Of a stretch of DNA of 64,000 nt, positions 12,801 through 25,700 are shown in pieces. Under the pieces are notes generated by a model that did not search any database, was not told the DNA's origin, and worked only from the letters and a program-made list of their open reading frames with translations. This DNA comes from Strongylocentrotus purpuratus. Its lineage: Eukaryota > Echinodermata > Echinoidea > Camarodonta > Strongylocentrotidae. The position numbers and the translations under genes were made by a program. Position 1 is the first letter of the stretch. Every line of letters begins with the position of its first letter. The stretch lies in NCBI RefSeq assembly GCF_000002235.5, contig NW_022145596.1, forward strand, positions 164,001-228,000, read 5' to 3'.

Positions 12801-15800
12801 CCAACCCTCTTCAGTGTCGAATCATTCTCTTGTTATCATTTTTAAAATAATCTTTGGTCCACATCTGCTGAGAACAACCTAGATGTTACTTACTGACAGT
12901 TCTTTACGTGGCTCAATCTCAGAGTCCAGAACAGGCGCAAGTTCATCATCATGACTGTCCTGGTCGCTAACAATCTCATATTCAACTATGAACGTAATCG
13001 GTGTTAGCTTGTCACGGATAGAGTTCTGTGGGAGACAAAATATCGCAATAGTTAGTGGGATGGTATATGACGATAGAGGGGAGAGATAGTCTATCCATAG
13101 ATCTACACCATATACACGGAGAGGGGAGAGCGGGAGAGTGAGAAAAGGAGGGGAAGAGAAAAGAGAGAAAGAGAGCAAGGGCTATGGCTATGTGGATAAA
13201 ATTTTATAAAAGTAATAAAATTGTAAACATTTAATGCACCCACTTCCAGAGAAACCTCATGAGCATCAATGCCGCTTCGACCCGAGGGCCTGTAATTATT
13301 ATCCACCCAGCAGTTGCCATGTATCAATTTACACATGGGTGGAGAGAGTCGCAAATGTGGATTAATGTCAAGCCAAATGACCTTAGTGTCGGATTTGGAT
13401 TCGGACCCTCAACCCTCAACCTCTCGTGGGTGCTGGAGCATAGGCACACAACCACTGCTCGAATGTGTTCTTTCTCATTCATATGAAAGCTCATAATTCC
13501 GGAGCAGTGCATGTGTAATTCATCTTTTTTTTCCTTTTTCTTTCTTTCTTTCATCCTTTCCTCTCTTCTTTCTCGAGTAATCCGCACAAATACAAGCATT
13601 GTTTTTTAGTGGATTACTCAATTTCCTTTAAAATTCGACATAATTTACAAAAATATTATGCTCATACCTATCTGAAAATGCCTCTATTACTTATCGAAAT
13701 TTAATATTGTGTAATCACAATTTGGTTTCATTTTCTATGCTACGTTGTAAATGTCATTTGATATCAATTTTATATAAGCATTTTGTTCATGTTTGGATAT
13801 AAAACTATCTAAATCAGATTGAGAGTCAAGTGAAAGAACATCTCCACACAAGTCAAGTAACAGATATGGTCAAAGTGAGGTGGTACAGGAAGGGATCATT
13901 TAACAATGTTAAATCTGAGATATACGGCCCTACGTGTTATCAGTGTCTGTGATACGGTGTAATATTGAAGCCCTAAAAAAATTGCGCTTCAAAATGATCA
14001 AGAAGTGCCTCAAAAAAGTTTAAAAAAATCTTTGAGTGACCGGTTTTACCATACTCGGTTTCCCCAATAGACTGTAGTGTTATGAAAACCATCAGACGAA
14101 CGGTTTTCAAAATTTGTAATTCCAATCATAAATATCTTGATAATCAGACAGGCGCTCAGCTTGTAAAAGTCATGGGGTTCCTGACTGACCTAAAGGTTTA
14201 TAATTATCATTGCATCATGAGCTAAATCAAGAATTTTATTTCAGAATCTGAGACAAAGTTACCGGATCCCTGGAACGGTCTGAACTCCACCCGTCAATTA
14301 CTTATCTCAAATATTGACCAAAACATTTCAAATGCTTTGTCACTGCATCAGTTTGTCTTCGTATACTGTCTCCTTCATTTTGCCGATTGTGATTATTTAA
14401 GTTAACATAAATTTTTGCATTTGAAAATTTCCCATGGACTTGCGTGTTGTAGGGGCAAAAATCGAAAGGGGTTTTCGTGCCCGTGAAGTATATGTAAGGG
14501 AGGGGACTCGTTCGAAGGTGCCCGTGCATTGAGCCACCAGCGGTTCTCGGTTGTTCCCTGCCCGAGACACGGGCGAGGTCGGACCGGGATCTTGGTGGCC
14601 TGGTTATCCTCGGAGGAACACTGGTCCACCATCGATTCTCGGCCGTGTCTCGGGCAGGGACAGCCGAGAATCGATGGTGGACCAGTATTCTTCCGAGGAT
14701 AACCAATCCAGCGGGACACCGGGTCCCTCTTCGGCCGTGTCTCTGGCAAGGGACAACCGGGAACCGCTGGTGGAATTCTTCCGAGGATAACCAGTCCAGC
14801 GGGACTCGGGGTCCCTCTTCGGCCGGGTCTCTGACAGGGGACAGCCGAGAATCGATGGTGGACCAGTATTTTTCCGAGGATAACCAATCCACCAGGACTC
14901 CGGGTCCCACCTCGGCCGTGTCTCTCGTAGGGGACAGCCGAGAATCTATGGTGCACCAGTATTCTTCCGAGCTAACCAGGCCATCAAGACCCCGGTCCGA
15001 CCTCGCCCGTGTCTCTGGCAGGGGACAACCGAGAACTGCTGGAGGCTCAATGCACAGGAACCTTCGAACGAGTCCCCTCCCTTACAACCCCCTTCGATTT
15101 TTGCCCCTACAACACGCAAGACTATAGGAAATTTTCCTTGAAACCCGAAAGTCAAGGCGTCCCCCTTCGCCCGTGTCCGCCGCATGGGACAACCGAGAAG
15201 CGATGGTCTGAACTCCACCCGTCAAATATGATCGAAACATTTCAAATGCTTTATCACTGCATCAGTTAACATAATTGTCTTAGTATATCACTGTATACTG
15301 ACTCCTTCATGTTGCCGATTGTGATTATTTAAGTTAACATAATTTTGCATTTTAAAATTAGCATGGTCACATTCGTATCAGGTTCGAAAGCAAAACTATC
15401 ATGCTTAATAATGTTAATATTAACGCTAAAATAAAAACGCCACGCTCCAAACCGAAAAGGCATATTGTATTATTTAGATTAATGTCTTTTATTTTTTTCA
15501 TTTTTTTTAAAACTTTGCAAGAGTATTCTGGAGGACGTGATGTGAGGAAGAGAACATTTTGTTTTCTTATAAAATATAATTATAAAACGAAAAAGTAATT
15601 TAAAATGTCTTGAATTCAGTAAATATAAGACTAGGATTGGTTACTAGGATGTAGACCGTTCCATTTTGTAATTTTACCGGGAAGAGTACTATCACTTCGG
15701 TGACTTCACAATACTTACTCTTTTAAGGCGAGTACGGGGAAGAATAGTATCACTCCCTATTACTTACCCTTATGTAACCAGTGTGGTGAGTACAGAGAGT

Positions 15801-16115
15801 GGTATCCTTTGAAAGTTTCAATATTTGGCTGAGAGAGTCTGCATTCCCGTCTGGTAATAAGAATAAAGATCTTGGCAGAGTCTGTGTGATAGATGAGAGC
15901 GTATATGATACATCTAAAGGGAATAAAGACAAAGAGACAGGAACATATTTAACATTAAAATGTTCAAGAAAAGATGTTTGAGTCGGTGTTCTTGGTCGAA
16001 TAAGAAGGGTTCTATTACAATATATATTAGAGAAAACAAAGGAGTGATAATAATCATGAAAGGTGAAGAATATGTCATAGAAGCAGAAAGGGGAAAAGAG
16101 AGGGAGAGAGAGGGG

Positions 16116-16146
<31 letters not shown>

Positions 16147-16655
16147 GGGGGAGGGAGATAGTGGGGACGGACGGACGGAATAGAATGCTAGCCTTGTTGA
16201 AGGGTTTAAGAATTATTAATTCAGAAAGGAATTGTGTTGATATGATGTTACGAAGGATACTAGGAGTAATAGTAAGAGAAAGGAGAAGAAACAAGGAAAT
16301 AAATAAACTGAAGGTAAGTTAGGTAACTATACATCTTGAAGAAGGTTATGGAGATGACATTGAGATGGTTTGGGCATTCAGAGAAGGCTGAAGAGGGGAA
16401 ACCAGCAAAGGATATTATGACGCGAACAGTGGAATGAAGCAGAAGGGGAAGGCCGAAAACTCGATGGAAGGATTACATTGAAAAAAATAGAAGTGAACTA
16501 AATCTGACAGCGGCTCAAACAGAGGAGAGAGGAAATGGACGATTCGGACAATCAACCCCTGCTATTGGTTCATGGAATAATAATAATAGTAATAGTAATA
16601 GTAGTAGTAGTATTAGTTTTAGTATTAGTAATAGAAGTAGTAGTAGTGGTAGTAA

Positions 16656-16701
<46 letters not shown>

Positions 16702-19700
16702 CGTAGAAGAAGCAGCTATTGTCGTTATTATAAACTTACTCAGGTGTTCAGGTAAGGCCACTCCAGTGAACAGCATGCAGAGAGATAAACGGAAGCTACA
16801 ATCAAAATATAAAATGAAATCAAAAGTGTTGACAATTCAAATAGAATGAAATCGATATTGTTATCAATGTTTGTTGTCAAAAGCTGCTCTTCAAATTTAA
16901 TACAACATGTACAATGACATCTTAATCAATAATATCTGCCCATTAACAACTGAATGCTAGTAGCTTTTCCACGTTCATGCCAAATTTGTCCCTGCGCACG
17001 TATATGTATGAAAGGAATGGTCAACCGAAGGTTTGGTTGAGGGCTCTCCTTTCCAATTACACACACTAACACTATCATGATGAGATGATGAATGTAACTC
17101 CTGACCCCTATTCATCACAAACTGGGTCAAATCTTGATTTGTTTTATGTAAATGGCCAGTGTTCGGTCATCTTTGATCGCATATTGATGAGCAGCGTGAG
17201 TCTATTGTATTAAGGAATTGCCGATTACCATGCCAATATAGTTATTTCAGAATTATACTTATATCATAATATTGGGAATGACAATTGGTCTCTTTTTACT
17301 GATTCAGAATTACCATAAGCTTACCTCGCGACTTTTGACCCGTCTGCTAGAAGAAGATTGTGCTCATCTACGTCGATGCCCTCACTTTCATTCAAGGTCA
17401 AAGTGACATTGAGATCAACTACAGGACGAGACCTTGTATGGAAAAATTCATTAAAAAAATTAACATACAACTAAGTAGGTTCGCAATTTTTGTTCTACAA
17501 AATATTTATTTATAAAAATCACAGGCTTCACAGAATGACTTGTTTTTTTAAATCGTGCAAGCAACGATGGGTGGACAATGCATAATCATAGAGACATAAC
17601 CCACGGGGAGCCCCCCCCCCCCCCCCACCCTCCGGTTACCAGTAGTCCAGTAGGTCTTAAGTATGATGTAGTTTCTTTTCCTGATTAGAACAATATAGTT
17701 GGAGTGATGCATATCTTGTTGATTTCCACTATTCCTGAAAATCAAGGCTTTTATGATTACAGACACCTTTTTTTTCTTTGTGCAAACAATCTAGAGCTTG
17801 ATTTTTGCAGAAAAAGTGAGTCAATGCTCTCTGGCAGACCTTGTTTTAATAATCAAACATGTACAGATAATATTAAAGGTCAATATTTACCTGAAAAGCA
17901 CCACTGTAGATGATAAATACGAGCCTACCACCAGATCTGATAGACAGAAAAGAAAACAATAAGAAGTCTCGCTTAAAAGTGTAAGTTTTTAAAGAAATTT
18001 CTTATTAAATGTTCTTTAACTTGGTTTCGTGTGAAACCTCTTGGATTTAAATGAATGGTATACTGTAAAACACTGACAACTGAAATAGAATATTAAGAAT
18101 AGATTTAAAACGGAGTTTCAGTGTCATTCCTGTGTTTTAGACTACTTTCCAATGAAATGAATATTTATCTTTCAATGAAATAGACGTAAAGACAATGAAT
18201 TTCACCAGGCTGAAGAAATCTAATTTCACTTGATGCAAACATTCGTCGAATGAAGAAATTGAATAGTTGGTATGATTTACCTGGATATGTATTATTATCC
18301 ACGTCTAGACCACCAGCAAGAGAGAATCCAAATGACGTCATCCTCATACCAAACTCAGATGGGGTGATATGCTATAAGATCGGTTACAAAGACACTTCAA
18401 AGTGAAACTGTAATGAAGATGATTGCTAAAAACACATCTTTTGAGCGGCACCTCTATGTAGCTGCAAAAGTGTTATAGAAAATCAGTATTTTTTCTCTCT
18501 CTTTCTTTTTTGTTGGTGTTCTTGCCGAACAATTGAATATACGTAATACTGTACAATTTATCTAAATGAAACCGAATTGGCCAAACTAAATTACACTCAA
18601 TTCAATTAAGTATTTTTTTTTATCATCCATTATTTTGTGTACACGCATGACAAACACAAAATGATAGTGACCCTTTCCTAGACCCCACCCCCCCCCCCCC
18701 CCAAAAAAAAAAGAGTCTGCGAATCCATAATCGTTGTCAAAAGAAAACAAATACATATTGGGGAGGGGTGGGGACTATGGAAAATGATCTGCAAACTTGA
18801 CGTCAATTTTAATTTAAACCCTCTCCTTATTCAAAACGTTTCATGAGGTGCGCCTACAAAGCAACATCAATCGTAGATTAGCCTACGCTTTACAATGAAA
18901 GAACAAACCTGAGAAGGAGTTGGTGATAGACCACGTGACCCAGTACTTAAGAAGATACTGACTCGACCCTGTTTTTCTTCTCCGAAATATGGTGCCGAGA
19001 CTGCTAGATCTGTTGGAGGGAAGAGCGGAATAATCATGATAATGGTGCTTAGGTTATGAGATGTGCTGAAACGAAAAACCATAATGTGACATGGTGAAAG
19101 AACGTCAAATATGGTAATAAGCTTTTAAGATGTATGTGCAGTCTAATATAACTATTAAACATATTATTTTCATCACGTTCATTTTCATTAATTATTTTGT
19201 ATGCCGATTCTATTTTCAGTCAAACTTATTTGAGGTAAATTTGCTCTAATTTCATCCTCATACGATGTATTTGTGAGTTCATATTGTTACTTATTCTTAA
19301 AATAAATAACACTGTCTTGATGGAGAACATAAAATCTGAATACATGTTCTTTGTTAAAATTAGATGCAATTAAAAGAGATGAATAGGCCTACCTGTATAG
19401 CCATCTCTGTTGATATCATCAACGGTTGTCATGGCAAACCCGAATCTTCCACCAGGCCACTCCCCACTGATCGTATGAGATACTGGAAACTGACCCTGAG
19501 CAAAAAATGAGTAGTATGGAAAAGATCAGTGGACAAAACAGAGCAATAAAATAATTACGTCAAACTCATCTTGTCTTTCATTAAAATCAATATCATTATG
19601 ATATATTGAGTATACGAAATGAATATTATTATAGATATAACAAAAATAATAATATATGACATGACTACCCCGGGTCGAATGTTGCAAATGCAGATTAATG

Positions 19701-22700
19701 CCGAGCCAAACAACATTAGAGTTGCGGCAGGCACTCGAACCCCGTACCTTATTGTTTTAGCCACTAGACCAAAACACCTTTCTTTTATTCGCATTAACGT
19801 TAAACATGTGGTTTGAAACCGTCAACATTATGAACATTGCGTTTTCAACGTATTTCTTGTGTATTTATATCTAACAGTCAATTGAAAAAAGCAAGATAAC
19901 GGTATTGTTATAATTTATGATTATTACATTTATTCTGTAGCGCCAGACCATCAAATTATTTATAATATGATAATAATGTATTATTACATTTTTACCAAAC
20001 ATGTAGGATACCAAGCTAAGAATCAATGGTATATGTTTTCTCTTATTGATATAATTCATATCGACATAAACATATCTGTACCTGTCCATCATTATAATAG
20101 ATGTGAATCCTTCCCACCTCCCAGCCGTCAGAGATTGGCATGTTATAAGCAGTGTACATCGGGGCAGAGATAACTATGTCATCGAACCTTTCAGATCAAT
20201 TAGGCGATTTTAAAAATGAAAAATGTTTTATGCACTTTAAGAGGGTATACAACACACACTATCCATTTCTAAAATATATCGATTTTGATCTTGAAACTAA
20301 TAATAAACTAATATGATTAACACTGCATATGGCTCAAGTGTTTCCACCTGCATGCGGTTTTTTTTTTCTGCTGTGGATGTTGACATGCAGCACCTTTACG
20401 AAGTGAAGATTAATGTATACAATTTACGGTAAAATCAGTCAAAACAAACGGCTTTTCAGCGAGTCTGTGCACATTTTAAAAAGGAAGTGAAATTAACACA
20501 ATAACATTGACGAACAGATATACAATGTAGAACAGCACATTTGAACATCTAATAACATATACTGAAGAAAAAAATTACCAAAAGTTAATAAAAATCTAAT
20601 CATACTCATCAAATTATGTGTACCCAGTCCCCCCCCCCCCCCCCCCCCCACCGTTTATTCGGAAAGAGTGGTTTGATAACACCAAATAATTTCTTAACGT
20701 ATGTGATGAAGATCAACAAATAAAATAAATTTCATGTGATGACATACCCGTCGCCGTTGAAGTCCGCAACGACCAAGGAATGTCCGAAGTATGAGCCGAT
20801 TTGATGTCCATTAATAGTTAGGTAGCGATTTAGGGTTCTGTCGTAAAACTCAACCTTAGAAAGAACAACTCTGACATTTTAATTGTATAACATTATACCC
20901 CAGTGACAATTAATTGCTTCATGATCAGTTATTGGCATTCGTCGATTTCCAAACTGTAACCCCCTGACAAAACCCGATACCGAATACCCTATATTTCTCA
21001 CCCTTAACTTATGTTTTACACCCATCGCGACCAAGACTTTATCCCAGATCCTTTTCACGAAATGAAGCCGGGGCAAATGTCGCCGGAGATCAAGGAGATA
21101 ACGGATTATCCATTTACATTTTTAACGTGTTTTTCCCTCGACATAGTGTTACAGTGCCTAACCGCAAGTAATTACTCCCGGAAATCATACCTGGACGTGA
21201 ACCATAAAATGAGTGATATTTTCTTTTCACTGATAATGCAATTAATCTAGTTGAGATGAGTCGAAATGAAGGAAACCAACCAATCCACGATGATTAACTG
21301 TACCACGTGGTATCCCCGTCACATACTCTACTAACCAATCCACGATGATTGACTGTACCACGTGGTATCCCCGTCACATACTCTACTAACCAATCCACGA
21401 TGATTAACTGTACCACGTGGTATCCCCGTCACATACTCTACTAACCAATCCACGATGATTGACTGTACCACGTGGTATCCCCGTCACATACTCTACTAAC
21501 CAATCCACGATGATTAACTGTACCACGTGGTATCCCCGTCACATACTCTACTAACCAATCCACGATGATTGACTGTACCACGTGGTATCCCCGTCACATA
21601 CTCTACTAACCAATCCACGATGATTAACTGTACCACGTGGTATCCCCGTCACATACTCTACTAACCAATCCACGATGATTGACTGTACCAGTGGCGGATC
21701 CAGGGGGGGGCCGAAACGGCCGCGGCCCCCCCCCCCCTATTGGCGGCGCAAAAAAAGAGGAAAAAAAAAGAAAGGAGAAGAGAAGAAAAAAAGGAGAAGA
21801 GAAAAGAAAGGAGAAGAGAAAAGAAAAGAGAAGAGAAAAGAAAGAAGAGAGAGAGAGAGAACCCCCCCCCCCCACCTCACTCCCACTCCGGGGTCGGAGG
21901 GACCGATTTTGTGTTCCCAAAATTTCCGATAAAGGGTTACTTTTCACGCAACAAAGTCCGGCCGTAATACACACAAATCCGGCCCGCACTGACTTTACAC
22001 ACACCGAAGATAAAGGGGTGCTTTCAAACTAAGAGAGGGAACATACATGCGCGTACCCTAGATAACACTGAGTGGGTGGGGGGGGGGTGGGACCGTGGGA
22101 AGGGGAAGAGAAAAGTCGGGTGAGAAAGGGGGAAAGACAAGGAAATGGCGCTAAGTGACAGTAACGACGAATAAGGGAAAAACTGTAATCGGGAGATTTG
22201 GGGTCATTCCAGAAGGCTTGGGAAACGTTATTGAATAGACGGGGCTGGGCCGGCCGCATAAAATCTCGAGCCAGGGATTCAAAGTTAAACGTTACAAACA
22301 GCCCCTGCTTTTTGAAAAAAATTGAAAAGGGCACAATATTTGGGATGTCTTTCATATACTAAACAGTCAAATTTTGAATTAACGGTAGGGCCGCTTCACA
22401 ACTCTTATTTTGCCCTTCATTTGGATTCAGCTCATACCAACTCGCTTGTGCTTATATTTGAACTCATGTTGGTAGTGATAATGGACAGCGGCGGCGATCC
22501 TGGGCCCGATAGAGAGACACGTCCCCCCGGAAATTTAGATATTTAGCTAGAAAGAAATATACATGTAGCGGAAAGAACGTACATGTTGGACTAAAGGATT
22601 TTCTAGAATGCATAATTACAGCATTCTACATTGCAAAATCTCGCTTGGTCGCTACGCCCCGGCCCTCGCCCGATAACACAAAACTAAGATATGACGCTCC

Positions 22701-25700
22701 CGGTCGCGATTATTTCATGGTTGGTGTATAAATAGATCTTTTTTCCCCTTTCATTTCTATTGACCTAATTGTATGCTATCAAAATCATGATTGTTTCATT
22801 TTCCCTTTAAATCATCTTCTTTCTCTAATAATTTAATGAAACGTCAAAACTTCCGCGCTTCACGCGGGAGAGGGAAGGGTGGACTCAATTCAGACAAGGA
22901 TTAAGAGTCGAGAACGGTACTCTTTCTCTAATCATTTAATGAAACGTCAAACCTACCGCGCTTCGCGCGGGAGAGGGGGGGGGAACTCAATTCAGACAAT
23001 GATTAAGAATCGAGAACGGTACAACGAATCGTCTTCTTTCTCTAATAATTTAATGAAACGTCAAAGCTTCCGCGCTTCGCGCGGGAGAGGGAAGGGTGGA
23101 CTCAATTCAGGCAAGGATTAAGAGTCGAGAACGGTACTCTTTCTCTAATGATTTAATGAAACGTCATAGCTTCCGCGCTTCGCGCGGAAGGGGGTATGGA
23201 AACTGAATTCAGACAATGATTAAGAATCGAGAACGGTACAACGAATCGTCTTCTTTCTCTAATAATTTAATGAAACATCAAAGCTTCCGCGCTTCGCGCG
23301 GGAGAGGAGGGGAGGAACTCAATTCAGACAAGGATTAAGAGTCGAGAACGGTACTCTTTCTCTAATCATTTAATGAAACGTCATAGCTTCCGCGCTTCGC
23401 GCGGGAGGGGGTATGGAAACTGAATTCAGACAATGATTAAGAATCGAGAACGGTACAACGAATCGTCTTCTTTCTCTAATAATTTAATGAAACGTCAAAG
23501 CTTCCGCGCTTCGCGCGGGAGAGGGAAGGGGGACTCAATTCAGACAAGGATTAAGAGTCGAGAACGATACTTTTTCTCTAATGATTTAATGAAACGTCGA
23601 AGCTTCCTCGCTTCGCGCGGGAGGGGGTATGGAAACTAAATTTAGACAATGATTAAGAATCGAGAACGGTACAACGAATCGTCTTCTTTCTCTAATAATT
23701 TAATGAAACGCCAAAGCTTCCGCGCTTCGCGCGGGAGAGGGAAAGGGGGGGGGGACTCAATTCAGACAAGGATTAAGAGTCGAGAACGGTACTCTTTCTC
23801 TAATGAAACGTTAAGCATCTGCGCTTTGCGCGGAGGGGGAACTGAATTCAGACAATGATTAAGAACCGAGAACGGAACAACGAATCGTCTTCTTTCTCTA
23901 ATAATTTAATGAAACGTCAAAGCTTCCGCGCTTCGCGCGGGAGAGGGAAGGGTGGACTCAATTCAGGCAAGGATTAAGAGTCGAGAACGGTACTCTTTCT
24001 CTAATGATTTAATGAAACGTCATAGCTTCCGCGCTTCGCGCGGGAGGGGGTATGGAAACTGAATTCAGACAATGATTAAGAATCGAGAACGGTACAACGA
24101 ATCGTCTTCTTTCTCTAATAATTTAATGAAACATCAAAGCTTCCGCGCTTCGCGCGGGAGAGGAGGGGAGGAACTCAATTCAGACAAGGATTAAGAGTCG
24201 AGAACGGTACTCTTTCTCTAATCATTTAATGAAAAGTCATAGCTTCCGCGCTTCGCGCGGGAGGGGGTATGGAAACTGAATTCAGACAATGATTAAGAAT
24301 CGAGAACGGTACAACGAATCGTCTTCTTTCTCTAATAATTTAATGAAACGTCAAAGCTTCCGCGCTTCGCGCGGGAGAGGGAAGGGGGACTCAATTCAGA
24401 CAAGGATTAAGAGTCGAGAACGATACTTTTTCTCTAATGATTTAATGAAACGTCGAAGCTTCCTCGCTTCGCGCGGGAGGGGGTATGGAAACTAAATTTA
24501 GACAATGATTAAGAATCGAGAACGGTACAACTAATCGTCTTCTTTCTCTAATAATTTAATGAAACGCCAAAGCTTCCGCGCTTCGCGCGGGAGAGGGAAG
24601 GGGGGGGGACTCAATTCAGACAAGGATTAAGAGTCGAGAACGGTACTCTTTCTCTAATGAAACGTTAAGCATCTGCGCTTTGCGCGGAGGGGGGAACTGA
24701 ATTCAGACAATGATTAAGAACCGAGAACGGAACAACGAATCGTCTTCTTTCTCTAATAATTTAATGAAACGTCAAAGCTTCCGCGCTTCGCGCGGGAGAG
24801 GGAAGGGTGGACTCAATTCAGACAAGGATTAAGAAACGAGAACGGTACAACGAATCGTCTTCTTTCTCTAATAATTTAATGAAACGTCAAAGCTTCCGCG
24901 CTTCGCGCGGGAGAGGGAAGGGGGACTCAATTCAGACAAGGATTAAGAGTCGAGAACGATACTTTTTCTCTAATGATTTAATGAAACGTCGAAGCTTCCT
25001 CGCTTCGCGCGGGAGGGGGTATGGAAACTAAATTTAGACAATGATTAAGAATCGAGAACGGTACAACGAATCGTCTTCTTTCTCTAATAATTTAATGAAA
25101 CGCCAAAGCTTCCGCGCTTCGCGCGGGAGAGGGAAGGGGGGGGGGGACTCAATTCAGACAAGGATTAAGAGTCGAGAACGGTACTCTTTCTCTAATGAAA
25201 CGTTAAGCATCTGCGCTTTGCGCGGAGGGGGGAACTGAATTCAGACAATGATTAAGAACCGAGAACGGAACAACGAATCGTCTTCTTTCTCTAATAATTT
25301 AATGAAACGTCAAAGCTTCCGCGCTTCGCGCGGGAGAGGGAAGGGTGGACTCAATTCAGGCAAGGATTAAGAGTCGAGAACGGTACTCTTTCTCTAATGA
25401 TTTAATGAAACGTCATAGCTTCCGCGCTTCGCGCGGGAGGGGGTATGGAAACTGAATTCAGACAATGATTAAGAATCGAGAACGGTACAACGAATCGTCT
25501 TCTTTCTCTAATAATTTAATGAAACATCAAAGCTTCCGCGCTTCGCGCGGGAGAGGAGGGGAGGAACTCAATTCAGACAAGGATTAAGAGTCGAGAACGG
25601 TACTCTTTCTCTAATCATTTAATGAAAAGTCATAGCTTCCGCGCTTCGCGCGGGAGGGGGTATGGAAACTGAATTCAGACAATGATTAAGAATCGAGAAC

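Noticed and set aside
14302-15127. Frames of 160-200 codons on both strands in GC island 1
   Set aside because: Overlapping frames on opposite strands within a repeat; kept as a finding, not as a gene.
16535-16849. Valine-rich 104-codon frame
   Set aside because: Translation of a GTA microsatellite; the minus strand here contains integrin exon 16.
19670-19785. Genuine tRNA gene
   Set aside because: Box A and box B are recognisable but no cloverleaf with a proper acceptor stem forms, and sibling copies share a non-tRNA body: a SINE.
21278-21690. CRISPR-like array
   Set aside because: Direct repeats are contiguous with no spacers, the genome is eukaryotic, and the unit is a copy of an exon end.
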